Positions 1-9,562 of a DNA stretch of 64,000 bases are shown piece by piece. The notes under the pieces are model-generated. The model saw only the letters and a list, made by a program, of their open reading frames with translations. It did not search any database and was not told the DNA's origin. Each line of letters starts with the position of its first letter. Within the stretch, counting starts at the first letter, position 1. This DNA comes from Williamsia sp. DF01-3. Its GTDB lineage: Bacteria; Actinomycetota; Actinomycetes; Mycobacteriales; Mycobacteriaceae. The stretch lies in contig NZ_JALKFS010000001.1 of NCBI RefSeq assembly GCF_023051145.1, forward strand, positions 112,293 through 176,292, read 5' to 3'. Position numbers and translations under genes: made by a program.

Positions 1-525
1 AGCATTTAGGGGCGTCTGTCGCAGAGCGAAGTGACACTGGCCTTTGTCATCTGGTTCCTAGTCCCGTGGAGCAATCGTCAGCTTTACCTAAGTTAAGGAC
101 GATACCGCAGGCTAGATGACCGGGCAGGCTAGCTAAGGCGGGGTTCATCTGTTTATGCGAACGATAGCGACCCCCGGCGTTCGGAGTCTCCTGACAGCAG
201 TGTGCGTGCAGCACGTATATGGCGAAGCGGTTGACGCTGTGCAACTGAACCTTGTAGATGGTTGGCGACCATTCGCCGCGCCGACGGCACGTGCGCCGGG
301 CGGGATTCGGCGCCATCTCGGGGATGGAACGTCCGACGAGAGATGAGCATCCGCGTCGGCCATGCAGCGGCCGGACGTATAGGCCACCACAGGGCACTGG
401 CCACCGCTCACGCAGTCGTCGATCTTGTGAGGTAGCAAGATCGCGTCTGGATGCCAGGAGCCAGACGACCTCGATGGGTTGCATTCGATGCCCCGATCCG
501 ACATCGAGGATTGCCGGATACCGAG
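1..525. other. No gene recognised
   Basis: No reading frame here has convincing actinobacterial protein content. Every open frame is arginine-, serine- or cysteine-rich in the way expected of antisense or out-of-phase translation, and none has a good ribosome-binding site. The stretch may be the remnant of a longer gene or a regulatory area next to the small Cys-rich gene that follows on the minus strand. Confidence 0.4.
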
Positions 526-675
526 CTAATCCCTGCGACGAAAGGGCCGCCGGAGGCGGTCATACCAATGAGAGCGGGTGTAGTCAGGACATTGGCATAG
601 GCTGCACTCTTGACCTCGGCGGTAGTGCTTATGCGCGGTGAGCGGATGCCCGCACCGCCAACACACTTCAGACAT
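526..675 (-). CDS. Small Cys-rich zinc-ribbon-like protein (49 aa)
   Basis: The chosen start gives a 49-residue protein with four to five cysteines arranged CxxCGH, then HxHYRRG, then CSLCxC, ending in a basic tail. The cysteine/histidine spacing suggests a single structural zinc site; this is inference. The start is the second Met, directly before the CxxC motif. The only close relative in the window is the product at 18963-19166, which shares the CxxC-x-H, H-HYRRG and C-LC-C-Y pattern. The two copies sit near opposite ends of the exopolysaccharide region. Function unknown; a small DNA- or protein-binding adaptor is possible. Confidence 0.55.
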   Translation of the reverse strand: MSEVCWRCGHPLTAHKHYRRGQECSLCQCPDYTRSHWYDRLRRPFRRRD

Positions 676-820
676 CACCGACACTCCATGAACTATCCGT
701 GGCCCCACGCCAACGATAGTGTATGAGAGTTGTGGCGTGTCATCCGTGGAATGGACATGAGATTAAACGTCTCGTCTTTTCGGACGCCGAATCGGCCCGT
801 TGTTGACTATCGTTAGTCGC

Positions 821-1195
821 ATGGCGAAGCGAACTGTCGTGCAGTATTACGACGACTTGGACGGCAGTCCAATCGATATCGATGATCTCCACACCGTTGA
901 ATGGGCATGGCTCGGCGTGGACTACGTGATCGACACCGGCACAACTAATTTGGAGAGGATCGAAGCGGGTGAGGTGTCTGTAGCAACTCTGTTGTCGAAG
1001 TCGACTCGGGTCGGTGGTCGCAGACGGTCCACAGCACCCAAGTATCGCCGCTCTAACGCTGCATCGGCCGCCACTGAAGTAGACGGGTCGGTTACTGCGG
1101 TGCGCGGATGGGCACGCGAGCAGGGGTATGACATTGGTATCCGGGGCCGAATTCCGAAGGAGATCATGGACGCCTACTACGACGCGAGCACGTAG
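821..1195 (+). CDS. lsr2: Lsr2-family nucleoid-associated protein
   Basis: Lsr2 is the actinobacterial H-NS analogue. It bridges AT-rich DNA and silences horizontally acquired genes. The product begins MAKRTVVQYYDDLDG, as in Lsr2 N-terminal dimerisation domains, and ends with the DNA-binding domain VRGWAREQGYDIGIRGRIP. The last part carries the RGRIP stretch holding the AT-hook-like RGR that inserts in the minor groove. A basic linker (VGGRRRS) joins the two parts. The Met at 821 is preferred over an in-frame TTG seven codons upstream because Lsr2 proteins start MAKK/MAKR. At 124 aa it is slightly longer than the typical 112. Plasmid and island Lsr2 copies are common; this one may silence or protect the adjacent polysaccharide locus. 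Confidence 0.9.
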   Translation: MAKRTVVQYYDDLDGSPIDIDDLHTVEWAWLGVDYVIDTGTTNLERIEAGEVSVATLLSKSTRVGGRRRSTAPKYRRSNAASAATEVDGSVTAVRGWAREQGYDIGIRGRIPKEIMDAYYDAST

Positions 1196-1286
1196 AACCT
1201 GCAAGACCTAACACAGGAAGTTGCAGGAAGCAGCGAAGCTGCAGATCAGGGGGCGCGGTTACCCTGGATACTCATAGACTGTCCCA

Positions 1287-2588
1287 GTGACAGAACCAGG
1301 CGCGGCGAAAACGCCGGTTGCCTCAGGTGACATGGCCAACCAGAACCTGACAGCAAATTTCGTTGCCGTTGTTGCAGCAGGGGCCGTAACAGGAGTCCTC
1401 GGCTTAGTTTTCTGGGCCGCTGCCGGCAGGCTGTATCCGGCTAACGAACTGGGTGCGGCGTCGGCTCTGATCAACACAGCTGTCATGTTGGCCACGCTCT
1501 CGAGTAGTTCGGTGGGAGCCCTCTACGAGCGTTTTCTACCCCTGGCCTATGGTCGTAGCCGCAGCGTCATTCGCGTCGGTCAGCTAGCCGTAGCAGTGTT
1601 TTCGGTAGGTGCCGCTGCTCTCATTCTTGTTGTAGGTCCTACCGCTAAATTACTCACAGGCGGCACCGAAGTCGTCGCGTTTCTCGTTTTTTGTGTGGTG
1701 ACTACGGCGTTCGCGCTCCAGGACCACATCGTCACCGGGCTGCAAGTTGCCCGTTGGAGCGCATACAAGAACGTTTTTCACTCGGTGAGCAAGCTAGTGA
1801 TACTCATCTGCTTCGCAGTGTTTTCTACAAGCACCTGGGCAATCGTCGGGTCATGGTGGATCCCTGCTGTTGTCGGGCTCGCAGCTCTGTCGATAGTTGT
1901 CCGCCGCCGCATCACGCAGACCGTGGATTTGCAGCGGGCAGCGGAACTTCCCGGCTCGCGCGAGCTGTGGTCTTATTTTGCCGGATCGGTCGGGATTCTC
2001 GCCGTCGGCACGGCTGTGCCGCTGGTTGTCCCGTTGCTGGTCGTCGCTCAGTTCGGGGTGTCAGAGAACGCCTACTTTGCTGTGGCATGGTCGATGGTCA
2101 GCGCGGGAGTCATCGTTCTGCACATGCTGATCGGGCCGTTTGTCGCTGAAGCGGCGAGCGCAGAGCCGGCCAAGCAGCTAGCGCTACTCAAGCGTTTCTC
2201 GCTCCTGTTGGGCGCAGCGGCTTGTCTGGGAGCCGTGGGTCTCGCGGCCGCCGGGCCGTTCATTCTCGGGGTGGTCGGCGACGACTACCGCTCGAACGGT
2301 GCGGTCCTGCTCTATTACGCTGCTGCAGTTTTGCCCTTGACTTCGATCTACATCATCTACCAAGCGTTTGCGCGGGCTACCCGACGACTACGACTTGCTG
2401 TCGCGATACAAACCTTGAACGCAGCCATCATCCTCGGCGGCATCTCTCTGAGCACGAGCGGAGAGGGTTTGGCCGAGGTGGGCCGATGGTTCCTGGCAGG
2501 CGAGCTCGTATCTGCCGTCCTCTCACTCGCCGCCCTGGCCGTCGGCGTCAACAGGACCCGCGCGCAAAACGTGAAGTCCGCAAACTAG
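1287..2588 (+). CDS. Polysaccharide/lipid-linked oligosaccharide flippase-like membrane protein (copy 1)
   Basis: A 433-residue polytopic protein with about 12 hydrophobic segments spread from residue 25 to 425, typical in length and layout of the Wzx/MATE-related flippases of actinobacterial polysaccharide loci. Such proteins turn undecaprenyl- or polyprenyl-linked repeat units across the membrane. Its N-terminal region (FWAAAGRLY, GAASALI, GALYERFLPL) matches the second flippase at 11524-12906 (FWAAIAKLF, GAASAVI, GAMFERFLPL), so the two are paralogues. The GTG start lacks a clear ribosome-binding site; an internal ATG at 1332 is an alternative. It stands alone on the plus strand between lsr2 and the GH16 gene. 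The substrate cannot be read from sequence. Confidence 0.75.
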   Translation: MTEPGAAKTPVASGDMANQNLTANFVAVVAAGAVTGVLGLVFWAAAGRLYPANELGAASALINTAVMLATLSSSSVGALYERFLPLAYGRSRSVIRVGQLAVAVFSVGAAALILVVGPTAKLLTGGTEVVAFLVFCVVTTAFALQDHIVTGLQVARWSAYKNVFHSVSKLVILICFAVFSTSTWAIVGSWWIPAVVGLAALSIVVRRRITQTVDLQRAAELPGSRELWSYFAGSVGILAVGTAVPLVVPLLVVAQFGVSENAYFAVAWSMVSAGVIVLHMLIGPFVAEAASAEPAKQLALLKRFSLLLGAAACLGAVGLAAAGPFILGVVGDDYRSNGAVLLYYAAAVLPLTSIYIIYQAFARATRRLRLAVAIQTLNAAIILGGISLSTSGEGLAEVGRWFLAGELVSAVLSLAALAVGVNRTRAQNVKSAN

Positions 2589-2762
2589 CGACGACTTACT
2601 AGCTGCCGCCTTGTAAAAAAGCGGTAAATGAACACCCTTGTTTGACCAAAGGCCATCCCTGCCGCCCTCAAATGTTTCAAACTGATCTTCAGCGTCAGTA
2701 ACCAGACAGTGCTAAACATAGAACTGTCCGTTTTTGAGATCGCAGAAGACAGAGGCCGCGCC

Positions 2763-3599
2763 ATGATTCGACGTCTGTTAGTCAGGGTCAGTAGTTTGCT
2801 CGTCGTGGTCGCATTGGCAGCGGCGGTGCTTGCGTGGAGCGCGCAAGATTCGCCTGCGAGTGCCGCGACCTGCACGGCCAGCGCCGGAACGACGGCCGCG
2901 CCCCGGGGAAACATCACAGCCTGGCCGGGATGGCGCCAGATCTTTGTCGATGACTTCAACCGGTGCGACCTGGGGTCAGCGTGGGGTAAGTACTCCGGCC
3001 AGCCAGGAGGCAATCCGAACAGCTGGTGGGATCCTTCGCAAGTAAGTGTCGGTGATGGCAAGCTGCGACTGGGATCGACCTTGCAGAACGGACGCTGGCT
3101 CACCGGCGGTGTCTCCAACCACACTGTGTTCCAGCAGTACGGCAAGTGGGAAATGAGATTCCGTGTCGACAAGAGCGATGAGGTCAGCTTCCACCTCCTG
3201 CTTTGGCCCAAGAACGAGGTCTGGCCACCAGAAATCGACTTCCTCGAAAGCGTCGACGGCACGCGGGCCACCGCTTCGGCCGCGGTGCACTATCGCAACG
3301 CCAATGGCAGCCAAGGTCGAGTGATGCAAGGCATCAATGGCGATTTCAGCCGGTGGAATGTGGTCGGTGTCGAGTGGGGTCCAGGCATCGTACGGATGAC
3401 CATGAACGGGAAGATCTGGAGCGAGTGGTCCGATGCTCGGGTGCCGGCGACGCCAATGTGGCTCGGCGTGCAGCTCGAGGCCGGTGCGTGTCAGCGGATC
3501 GCCGAGTGGAATTTGGGCACTACGTGCCCGCGAGCTGGCACACCCAGCAACGCTGCCATGGAAGTGGACTGGGTCACCGTGTACGCCCCCGGCTGGTGA
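2763..3599 (+). CDS. Secreted glycoside hydrolase family 16 protein
   Basis: A Sec signal peptide (about residues 1-36, hydrophobic core LLVVVALAAAVLAW, cleavage near ASAA) is followed by a GH16 beta-jelly-roll domain. The catalytic motif is visible as PPEIDFLES, matching GH16 ExDxxE, where the first Glu is the nucleophile and the last the acid/base. GH16 enzymes cut beta-1,3/1,4-glucans, galactans or related exopolysaccharides; the substrate here is unknown. The ATG at 2763 is chosen because it starts the basic n-region MIRRLLVR. A close paralogue, but with a lipoprotein signal, lies at 17853-18764. In this context a role in trimming or releasing the locus's own polysaccharide is likely (inference). 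Confidence 0.85.
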   Translation: MIRRLLVRVSSLLVVVALAAAVLAWSAQDSPASAATCTASAGTTAAPRGNITAWPGWRQIFVDDFNRCDLGSAWGKYSGQPGGNPNSWWDPSQVSVGDGKLRLGSTLQNGRWLTGGVSNHTVFQQYGKWEMRFRVDKSDEVSFHLLLWPKNEVWPPEIDFLESVDGTRATASAAVHYRNANGSQGRVMQGINGDFSRWNVVGVEWGPGIVRMTMNGKIWSEWSDARVPATPMWLGVQLEAGACQRIAEWNLGTTCPRAGTPSNAAMEVDWVTVYAPGW

Positions 3600-3657
3600 C
3601 CATAGGTGGCGGCGACAATAGCGGACTAGATGGCGTTCGAGAATATTCGATAGGCGG

Positions 3658-3885
3658 TCAATAGTCCTGCGCCGCCAGCACCACCAGCAGCAGCACAAAA
3701 AGCAGCTTAGCCACCGGGTCTCGCCCGAATCTGCCTTCATGGGGCACGCTGACTTCCCGCCACACCATCATGGCCACGAAGAGCACTCCGGCGATGCCGA
3801 ACAGCACGTGGCTGCCGTAGATGCGGATGCCCCAGGCCACTCCAGCGAACAGGTTCAAGATCCACGATTCGAAAGCGGCAAACAT
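3658..3885 (-). CDS. Small two-TM membrane protein coupled to the large membrane protein
   Basis: 75 residues with two hydrophobic segments (about 12-42 and 58-72) separated by a short charged loop (WREVSVPHEGRFGRD). Its ATG directly abuts the stop codon of the upstream gene (TAG then ATG, no spacer), which implies translational coupling and a shared function. I do not recognise the family. A partner or stabiliser of the glycosyltransferase-like membrane protein is the natural guess. There is no obvious terminator in the 58 bases between this stop and the convergent GH16 stop. Confidence 0.6.
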   Translation of the reverse strand: MFAAFESWILNLFAGVAWGIRIYGSHVLFGIAGVLFVAMMVWREVSVPHEGRFGRDPVAKLLFVLLLVVLAAQDY

Positions 3886-6212
3886 CTAGGCCACCTCGAT
3901 CGATGGCACGTTAGGCCGCTTGAGGACGACAATTCCGTTGCCGCGGTACATAATTGTAAACTCTCCGCTGTCCAACAGTTGTTTAATTTCGTTGTCTAAG
4001 CGTGAGCCGGGGTAGCCGTATTGGTACATCAAAGCCGCCCGTGTTTGGTCCGACGTGAACACGTAATCAGGGTTCTCGTCGAGAGTGCAACCGACCAGGT
4101 CATCGAGGCACTCCAGCGATCCCACTCGGCTGATGTCGACCTCGGTGAACAGGCGTGGTCCAACTACGGTGGGCGATGGGCCCCACGCCATGATGGTGGT
4201 GTCGGTGGGCGCTCGTTGCAAAAGGTGCGAGCCGATCCTCTCTTGCGCCTTGCGGGTGTATTCGAATGACGTATTGAGCCCGCGATTGGCAGTCAGCACG
4301 AGCGACAGCAACACGAGCACCGCGGTGGCACCAGTAGCCACTGCGCCGTATCGCAGACGTGACGGTTGGGGGCGGGAGGAGTCCGGCGTCGGTGCGCCAC
4401 CAGCGTTGAAAGGCTGGTAGGCGAAGGTCCTTGATCGCCGCTGGCCAATCAGTTTTCTGTGTAGGCGTGCGATCGCGCAGGCGGCCAGAGGTGCCAGGAA
4501 AGGTGAGGACAGGACGAAGCATCGGATGATGACCTCGCCGCCGTAACTTTGAACGAGTACTAACCCGCCCGGGCACGCGGCGAGCAGGCCGATAAGTAAC
4601 CATCCTCGCTGACGGCGGATCATGATCCATCCGGCTACGGCCACGATTGCGAGAACTCCAGAGGTGAGCAACCGCAGATACTGCATGTTCTGGTAGGAGG
4701 GATCAGCGCCCAGGCGGTCAGCAACTCCCCCACCCACAGCGCTCTGCACCTGTCCGACATCGCCCAGTAGGTAGTGGATGTGGCCGATCCAATAATCCGA
4801 TGCGCCGAAGCTGAACCACGCGGCGAACAGCACCAGCGCAACCAGCCACAATGATCGGTAGCGAGTTGCTCCGAGTACGGAGAAGATCAACAACGATGCG
4901 ATTGTCACTATGGGTGTGAGTTGGTGTGCCACAACCATGGCCGCTAGAACCACGACGAGGACGGCTTCGACGGCTAGTGTCCATCCCGGCCCACGGGCCC
5001 AGACCCGTCCAGGGGTTCGACGCACGACAGTGAGAAAACGGGCCCGGCTGGGCGCGCGGTGTCGTGAGATACGACGGGTGGGAAGCCTGCTGGCTTTGTA
5101 CTGCCACAGCAGGAGGGCAACGATTGAGGTGTACATGAACGTCGCTGTGGCCTGCGGTGCGAAATAGTCTTGCTGGTACCAGTTGAAGTAGCTGTAGATC
5201 AGGACCCCGAGCCAGGCGATCTTCGGTCGGGGACTGATAAATCGCCCGATCAACAAAAGCGGCGCGATCATGGTCAGCTCGTTGACCACCGGCGCCCACA
5301 TCAAGAACGGATCTGCAGTGGCGAATCCGGCGGCTTCAACCATTTGACCGGCGCCGGCGAAGAACCCGGCCCAGCTAAAGCGTGCGTCCGAGGGCGGCGG
5401 GAGTTGCCCTGCGGTGGTCAGTATCTCAATCAGACCACGATGGACAAAGGCGGTGGGGAATGACGCAGCGTTAGATGCCAGGGCCGTGAGCATTGAGGTG
5501 ATCACGACGACTCCGGCCACGACGACCAATGCCAGGGGAACGTCGATCGCTGTGCTGGTAAGTAGCCGTACAACTGCAATGTTGATCAGCAGCAGCGCGA
5601 TGACGTAGTACGGGCCGACGTGGGTGATGATGCCGGTAGCATCGGCTGCCTCGAGGTCAAAGGATCGGACGGCCAGAGCAAAAAGACAAAACTTGCCCCG
5701 GCAACGACAAGCCACGGGAGACGCAGTTTCCATGATTCCCAAGATCCTCGGGGTATCCGCATCGCTGGGCCCCGGGGGCCGGAGATCGTGAGTAGCCCTG
5801 CCAAAGCCAAAAGCAGGGCGGCGACGGCGACGGTCAGCTGCACGGGGATGGGGTGCCACCACGACAGGACAATTTGTGTTTGCCCGGTGAGAATTGTGGT
5901 TGCCAATGACAGTGGGCCGGCCACCACAGTAGTGAGGGCTACACCGGGTAGACGCAGCATCGCTGCGATGGGCAGGCCTGGCAGCGTGTAGGTTGCCGCG
6001 ACGATGATGATCGCGCGCACCGGTGCGGGGAGCAGTGCCTGTTCGCCGGCGGCGGAAAGCAGTGTGACGCCGATGGTGCACAGTGCGACCACGAGGGAAA
6101 GCCACAACGCTCGACGAGTCAACGGCGACGCACCGCGACGACGCGGTTCAGTTTGTGGCTGGGTCGGGGGTTGGGAAACCCAGATCGGGGATGTCACGAC
6201 GTCACTATGCAC
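3886..6212 (-). CDS. Large polytopic membrane protein (glycosyltransferase/polymerase-like), frameshifted
   Basis: Two overlapping reading frames together encode one protein of about 775 residues. The N-terminal part (from 6212) has several hydrophobic helices and ends in a phase that runs out near 5586. The C-terminal part resumes in another phase at FDLEAADATG and continues through about eight more helices to a soluble domain ending near 3886. Adding one base in the run of five A at 5680-5684 (T on the coding strand) joins them smoothly. The layout, many helices then a C-terminal extracytoplasmic domain, resembles GT-C-type transferases or polysaccharide polymerases. The operon runs 9368 to 3658 with 4-8 base overlaps. 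It is either a sequencing error or a truncating mutation. Confidence 0.65.
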
Positions 6213-8202
6213 GTGGGGCGCCCCGACGTTTACGGATCACCGTGGCGATCGAGGACTGCGCGTAGGCGGCTGGGCCTGCGATGTAGCCACGAAGTTCGGT
6301 CCATACCAACGACCGGGGCATGGACTCTGGGCGGTGGGCGTTGCGGTCAGAATCGTTGTGTAGCAGGTATCGACCGCCTGCGGGGATGCGTTGGAGGACA
6401 GGGATTAGGGCTCCTGTGACAGCTAATTTTGTTAGTACTGCTGACATTCCGACCCCATAGCCGAACATTTGGTCGCTCAACGCTTGCATATCGGGCCGAT
6501 GGTGGTGACCAACAACAGCTTTCGGCTGGTAGATGATGGTGCAACCGGCTTCCAGAATGCGTCGGAACATGTCGAGGTCTTCACCGCCACGGGTTGGCGT
6601 GCCGGCGCCCAGTACTTCGTCAAAGCCGCCGACGAGGTCGATGGCGGTCCGATGGAGACAGACGTTGTTGCCGCTGCCGACTTCGCCACAGGTGTACGGA
6701 AAGAACACACTGCTGTCGGGGGCCTGGCCGAGGGTTCCGGCCAGAGGACTCGTGCCGGTGGTCCACACCAGTGGTGTCTCCCCTTTGTCGAACACGCCGG
6801 CCTTCTCGAACCACTGCTGTTCGATGGTGTCCATGTCGATGCCAATTACTCGCCCGGTGACAGCGTGCACCGTGTTGGTGTGATCTGCGACGAAGGTGGC
6901 CATCAGAGCGCCAATCCAGTCCGGCATCGGGTTGGCGTCATCATCGGTGAAGGCGATGAGTGTCCCGCGGGCATGGGCGATGCCGGCATTGCGTGCTGCA
7001 GACACCCCTTTGGTGGGTTGGGCGACGATGGTCAGTCGTTCATCGCGGACATTCTGGAGGACCTTCTGGACGCGGCCGGTGTGAGGGCTGTTGTCGACCA
7101 CGATCACCTCGAGGGGACTGTAATCCTGTGACAGTAGGGCTCGAACAGTGTCGGCCAGAGTGTCGCGGCCAATAGAGGGGATGACGGCCGACACCAGCTC
7201 GCCCTCGCGAACGGCAGTCCGGGTGGGGGCGAGGGTCGTGGTGCCGTCGGAACGGCGACGACTGGAACGGGGCGTCTGCAGGAGCCGGCCACTGATCATG
7301 CCCCAGGCGGTAACAAGGAGCCCCGCGAACAGCATGACGAGGCGGCTGGGAGCTGCTGCGTCTCCCCGTCCCGTGGCGGCAATGCCAGCAGCTACGGCTC
7401 GGGTCAGCGTGTGCAACACGTACGCCTTCTCTGACGACAGACTTGCTTCGGTTCCTGCGATCCCAGCCAGTACCGCTTTGGATCTGCCTTCGTGGAGGCA
7501 TCTGCTGGTGAAATACTTACGGGTTTGGCGGCTACGGGGAACAAAGTGATCGACGGCGAAGTCGACGTCACGCACGATGGTCGCCCCGGCTATCTCGCGT
7601 CGGATGGCGATTCCCATGGCGGTTTCCTCGCACCCGGCGGGCAACGTTCCTACCCGTCCGAGTTCGCTGTCGAACCCGCCGGCGCGCAGCAACGACTGTC
7701 GACGGCAGGCCATGGCTGCTCCGATGGGATTACGAATGGCGGCGCCGTGGTCAGGCAGGCCGGTGTAGTCGCAACCCACTACCCACCCGAACTCCGGAGG
7801 GAACCATGGTGGTGCCGTTCCGCCCTCCCACGTTGGGTGGACGGCCCCACCGATTGCATGCACGTTCGGTGCTTGGAACCGCGATCGAAGCGCCTCGAGT
7901 GAGCCGCTACGACAGACCGCGTCGTCGTCGATGAAAATGACGATGTCCTTTGTTGATGCCGCTACCCCGGTGTTGCGTGCACCCGATAGTCCTTGGGCGT
8001 GGTCGTTTGGCACGACGCGAAGCTGTTCGGAAACTAGCGGGGTGATCTGCTCGAACAGCTCATCATTGTGATCGATGACCACAATGAGGTCGTCGGAGTC
8101 GTGGAGTTGGGTTCGTGCGCTGGTGATGGCCGCAGTCAGCTGCTCCAGTCGATCCAGTGTGTAGGCGCACACGACAACAGAAATCGACACAGGGGCCGTC
8201 AT
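6205..8202 (-). CDS. Tandem GT2 glycosyltransferase (two GT-A domains)
   Basis: 665 residues containing two complete family-2 GT-A domains. The first (about 5-230) has SISVVVCAYTLDRL, GLSGARNTGV and the DxD-type motif IFIDDDAV. The second (about 340-600) has VSAVIPSIGRDTL, GVSAARNAGI and IAFTDDDAN. The duplicated acceptor-region histidines (GHHHRPD near the end) are typical of GT2 enzymes. Dual-domain GT2 proteins often add two sugars in sequence or alternate linkages. No membrane helices, so probably cytoplasmic and membrane-associated. It overlaps the downstream membrane-protein gene by 8 bases and the upstream GT4 gene by 4, showing one tightly coupled operon. Confidence 0.85.
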   Translation of the reverse strand: MTAPVSISVVVCAYTLDRLEQLTAAITSARTQLHDSDDLIVVIDHNDELFEQITPLVSEQLRVVPNDHAQGLSGARNTGVAASTKDIVIFIDDDAVCRSGSLEALRSRFQAPNVHAIGGAVHPTWEGGTAPPWFPPEFGWVVGCDYTGLPDHGAAIRNPIGAAMACRRQSLLRAGGFDSELGRVGTLPAGCEETAMGIAIRREIAGATIVRDVDFAVDHFVPRSRQTRKYFTSRCLHEGRSKAVLAGIAGTEASLSSEKAYVLHTLTRAVAAGIAATGRGDAAAPSRLVMLFAGLLVTAWGMISGRLLQTPRSSRRRSDGTTTLAPTRTAVREGELVSAVIPSIGRDTLADTVRALLSQDYSPLEVIVVDNSPHTGRVQKVLQNVRDERLTIVAQPTKGVSAARNAGIAHARGTLIAFTDDDANPMPDWIGALMATFVADHTNTVHAVTGRVIGIDMDTIEQQWFEKAGVFDKGETPLVWTTGTSPLAGTLGQAPDSSVFFPYTCGEVGSGNNVCLHRTAIDLVGGFDEVLGAGTPTRGGEDLDMFRRILEAGCTIIYQPKAVVGHHHRPDMQALSDQMFGYGVGMSAVLTKLAVTGALIPVLQRIPAGGRYLLHNDSDRNAHRPESMPRSLVWTELRGYIAGPAAYAQSSIATVIRKRRGAPRA

Positions 8203-9368
8203 TGAGATCCTTTAACTGCTTTTTGATAGAGCAGGGCGAACGCGTCAGCACGTTGCTGTATGCGATAAGTCTTTTCGGTCGCCACGCGCGCATTGTTACT
8301 GAGTCGCTCGGCGACTGGTCGGTCAGTCACCAGGATTCGTAGGGCGTTGGCGAAAGAATCGGCATCGTCAGTTCTCGCTATAAGCCCGGTTTCATTATGG
8401 CGAACAAACTCGGGCAATCCTCCACTGTCGCTGGCAATTACGGGGCAGCCACTCGCTTGGGCCTCCAGGGCAATCAGACCAAAGGGCTCATCGACTGACG
8501 GTACGAGCACAGCATCTACAGAGTTGAGCAGTCGTGAGACATCGGTCACATGATCGAGAAAGGTGTGTGCAGAACCGAGGCGCTGTTGCGCTAGTTGGCG
8601 CATCTGTTGTTGGTAGCCGCCGGAATCCTCCCCTGGCGCACCGACGAGCGCTAGGTGCACGTCCAGGTCTGCGTGCCGCAACTGGGCCACCGCTTCAATC
8701 GCGGTGTGCAGACCTTTGTTCGGATCTTGTCTGCCAATCACCGCGCACAGAAAACGGGTGGGATTGCCGTCGCTGAGTAGGTGGCGCACGTCGTGATCAT
8801 GGCGCGGTGATGGATGGAACCGTTCCCCGTCGACCCCTTGATGGATGACAGAAGTCCGTCTTTGGGCCGTGGAGGTCAACTGTCCCTTCACTGCATGACT
8901 GACGGCGACGCTGTGTGTCGCCGTCGACACGGCCGCGCTCACCGCGTGCCGGCCGGGACCTTCTGGGACTAGGTCATGAAGCTCGAGAACGACCGGTGTG
9001 CGGGTGAGCCGGCCCGCTATGGCGGCATCGATGTGGCTGAAGAGCCAGTTGGAATGGATGACATCAAAATCTCGGGCTGCGCGTCCGATGGCTCGTACGG
9101 ACGCCGCCGTTCGAGGTACTTGGCCGGCGATCTGTCGCACCGGTAGGTATCCGGATTCCCCGCTGGGCCGAAATCCCGACCGCGGAGCCATCTCCAGGGG
9201 CAAGTACCACAATCCGGCTTTGGTCCACCACTGCTGCAGAGCAGTATCAGGGGGGCCAGCCAACGTCACGTGGATGTTCATTGCCTTGAGTGGCAGGGCG
9301 AGATTGCGGAGGCTGTGGTCAGTGCCCACTGGTTTCTCCGACAATGTCAACGCAAGAACATCTAGCAA
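8199..9368 (-). CDS. GT4-family glycosyltransferase
   Basis: A GT-B fold retaining glycosyltransferase of about 389 residues. The N-terminal acceptor half begins VLALTLSEKPVGTDHS. The C-terminal nucleotide-sugar half shows FLCAVIGRQDPNKGLHTAI, VLVPSVDEPFGLIALEAQASGCPVI (the E-x7-E motif is EPFGLIALE) and SGGLPEFV. The frame stays open upstream to 9581, but that extension is not GT-like and would run into the divergent gene at 9563. The TTG at 9368 has a GGAG six bases upstream and gives the usual family length, so I choose it; a TTG at 9371 is equivalent. It is the first gene of the 9368-3658 minus-strand operon. Confidence 0.8.
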   Translation of the reverse strand: MLDVLALTLSEKPVGTDHSLRNLALPLKAMNIHVTLAGPPDTALQQWWTKAGLWYLPLEMAPRSGFRPSGESGYLPVRQIAGQVPRTAASVRAIGRAARDFDVIHSNWLFSHIDAAIAGRLTRTPVVLELHDLVPEGPGRHAVSAAVSTATHSVAVSHAVKGQLTSTAQRRTSVIHQGVDGERFHPSPRHDHDVRHLLSDGNPTRFLCAVIGRQDPNKGLHTAIEAVAQLRHADLDVHLALVGAPGEDSGGYQQQMRQLAQQRLGSAHTFLDHVTDVSRLLNSVDAVLVPSVDEPFGLIALEAQASGCPVIASDSGGLPEFVRHNETGLIARTDDADSFANALRILVTDRPVAERLSNNARVATEKTYRIQQRADAFALLYQKAVKGSQ

Positions 9369-9562
9369 CAAAGACTCCGTGTTCGGCGATCGCAGGACCG
9401 GATTGTGGGCGATTGAAAGTGATCCTGCGCACGCGGCAGCCCTTGTGCCGCGTCGTGGCCAACATAGCAATACACTCCATCTCGCACCTGATGGCCGATT
9501 CAGTGTGTGAAAGTTCTCCGTTGACCTGCGCCCCGTTGCGCCGACTCTAAGGGTGTTTACCC

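Noticed and set aside
3445..3465. A further reverse-strand copy of ATTGGCGTC
   Set aside because: It lies inside the GH16 coding sequence with no flanking stem; chance occurrence.
5690..6105. Arg/His-rich start of a 739-aa minus-strand frame
   Set aside because: It is out-of-phase translation of the hydrophobic N-terminus of the same gene, which reads properly from 6212 in another frame.
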